Assembly: GCA_965554225.1 (NCBI GenBank)
Contig: CBEVZC010000184.1
Span: forward strand, 1-5,346
Reading direction: 5' to 3'
Length of the DNA: 5,346 nucleotides
From: BMS3ABIN04 sp965554225
GTDB lineage: Bacteria; Bacteroidota; Ignavibacteria; Ignavibacteriales; Melioribacteraceae
Under the pieces are notes generated by a model, which did not search any database, was not told the DNA's origin, and saw only the letters and a program-made list of their open reading frames with translations. Made by a program: the position numbers and the translations under genes. Positions 4,586-5,346 of the stretch are shown in pieces. Positions within the stretch are counted from its first letter, which is position 1, and each line of letters begins with the position of its first letter.

Positions 4586-5346
4586 CTATTTTAATAAATC
4601 TTCCAAGGCTTTTTCGACGGTTCCATAATTAAAATTAAATCCTTCTGCCAAAGTTCTTTTAGGTAAAACTTTAGACCCATTGGTTATATATTGAGCGCCC
4701 TCACCCAGGATTATTTTCAGAACAGTTTCCGGTACCGGAAAAATAGAGGGACGATGTAAAACTTTTCCGGTTAACTTGGCAAATTCTTTCATTCTAACTG
4801 GGTTAGGTGCAGTGGCGTTGTATACGCCATGCATATTATCATTGTTTAGTGCAAACAAAAAGAGCGCAATCAAATCATCTACATGAATCCAGGAAAACCA
4901 TTGATTCCCGCTTCCCAATGGACCTCCAACAAAAAACCTAAATGCCGGAAGCATTTTTGCTAAAGCTCCTTCATTTTTGTCCAGAACCATTCCAATTCTA
5001 AGATTAACCCGCCTTACGCCAAGGTGTTCAACATCCGCAGCTTCTAGTTCCCATTTTTTAGTTACGTTGGCTAAAAAATCATCTCCGTGTTTTGATTCTT
5101 CGGTTACCTCGGCTTCTCCTGTAAAACCGTAGTAGCCAATCGCTGAAGCAGAAATGAAAACTCGGGGTCTGTTTTTCGCGTGATGAATTGCATTTACCAA
5201 AGCTCTTGTAGTAATTAATCTGCTTTGTTCTATTTTCTTTTTGTGTTCAACATTCCACCTTCTTGCAAAAAGATTTTCGCCTGCTAAATTTATTATTGCA
5301 TCAACTCCATTAATTTTTTCAACCCAAGAGGAAATATTCATAGGAT
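4586..5346 (-). CDS. TIGR01777-family (YfcH-like) NAD(P)-dependent epimerase / atypical SDR, N-terminus cut off
   Basis: The frame is open through the right edge; upstream of the Met codon at 5339-5341 the codon is CCT (Pro), and about 45-50 residues, including the expected Gly-rich nucleotide-binding GxxGxIG motif, must lie outside. The family is about 300 residues long and 251 are counted from that Met. Counting from that Met, hallmarks are VDAIINLAGENLFARRW (13-29), SRLITTRALVNAI (40-52), ISASAIGYYG (63-72, the SDR Ser/Tyr region; no Lys in a YxxxK position), LRIGMVLDKNEGALAKMLP (114-132), GSGNQWFSWIHVDDL (143-157), YNATAPNPVRMKEF (174-187) and a C-terminal DUF1731-type segment GAQYITNGSKVLPKRTLAEGF (215-235). 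The ORF ends in TAG at 4586-4588. The reaction and substrate of this cytoplasmic family are largely undefined. It faces the pilin-like unit convergently and is probably unrelated to it. Confidence 0.92.
   Translation of the reverse strand, partial: PMNISSWVEKINGVDAIINLAGENLFARRWNVEHKKKIEQSRLITTRALVNAIHHAKNRPRVFISASAIGYYGFTGEAEVTEESKHGDDFLANVTKKWELEAADVEHLGVRRVNLRIGMVLDKNEGALAKMLPAFRFFVGGPLGSGNQWFSWIHVDDLIALFLFALNNDNMHGVYNATAPNPVRMKEFAKLTGKVLHRPSIFPVPETVLKIILGEGAQYITNGSKVLPKRTLAEGFNFNYGTVEKALEDLLK

Noticed and set aside
5339..5341. ATG as the start of the minus-strand epimerase
   Set aside because: The frame stays open upstream to the window edge, and the family needs an N-terminal nucleotide-binding motif that would lie before this Met, so it is an internal Met.
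1..5346. CRISPR arrays, tRNA or rRNA genes, insertion sequences, attachment sites
   Set aside because: I saw no regularly spaced repeats, no cloverleaf-like tRNA sequence, no transposase or integrase motifs and no terminal inverted repeats.

Overview
The window is AT-rich and reads as chromosomal DNA of a Gram-negative bacterium, most likely of the Bacteroidota/Ignavibacteria (Chlorobi-side) group. The reasons are a DUF4382 lipoprotein with a carboxypeptidase-regulatory-like tail, a small outer-membrane beta-barrel protein, divergent PilX-like proteins of a type I associate with Ignavibacteria, and AT-rich genes that nevertheless use strong Shine-Dalgarno sites (AGGAG-type), which classical Bacteroidales rarely do. 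The taxonomic call is inference from content, not from a marker gene.

Layout: (1) 2-196, the 3' end of a PilX-like gene that enters from the left. (2) 197-406, a 210-bp intergenic region with a candidate promoter at 345-361 (sigma-54-like, not certain) and an AT-rich palindrome about 100 bp upstream of the predicted transcription start. (3) 407-2944, three tightly packed genes for pilin-like proteins in the order PilV/MshD-like, PilW/MshO-like, PilX-like. This is the order of minor pilin operons (pilV-pilW-pilX; gspI-gspJ-gspK), but none of the three has a canonical class III prepilin leader. (4) 2987-3733, a lipoprotein with a DUF4382 domain, then 3753-4493, a GTG-started outer-membrane beta-barrel protein. 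(5) 4502-4534, a strong hairpin between convergent genes. (6) 4586-5346 on the minus strand, most of an NAD(P)-dependent atypical SDR/epimerase of the TIGR01777 (YfcH-like) family whose N-terminus lies beyond the right edge; it looks unrelated to the rest.

How it may fit together: 407-4493 can be read as one five-gene transcription unit encoding three inner-membrane-anchored pilin-like proteins, a lipoprotein and an outer-membrane barrel. That would suit a minor-pilin or pseudopilin subcomplex with envelope partners. The fragment at the left edge ends with the same C-terminal signature as the PilX-like protein at 1556-2944, so the locus probably carries at least two successive copies of this cassette. 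The most interesting points are the leader-less pilin trio, a small Cys/His-rich mini-domain inserted into the PilX-like protein, and the cassette duplication.
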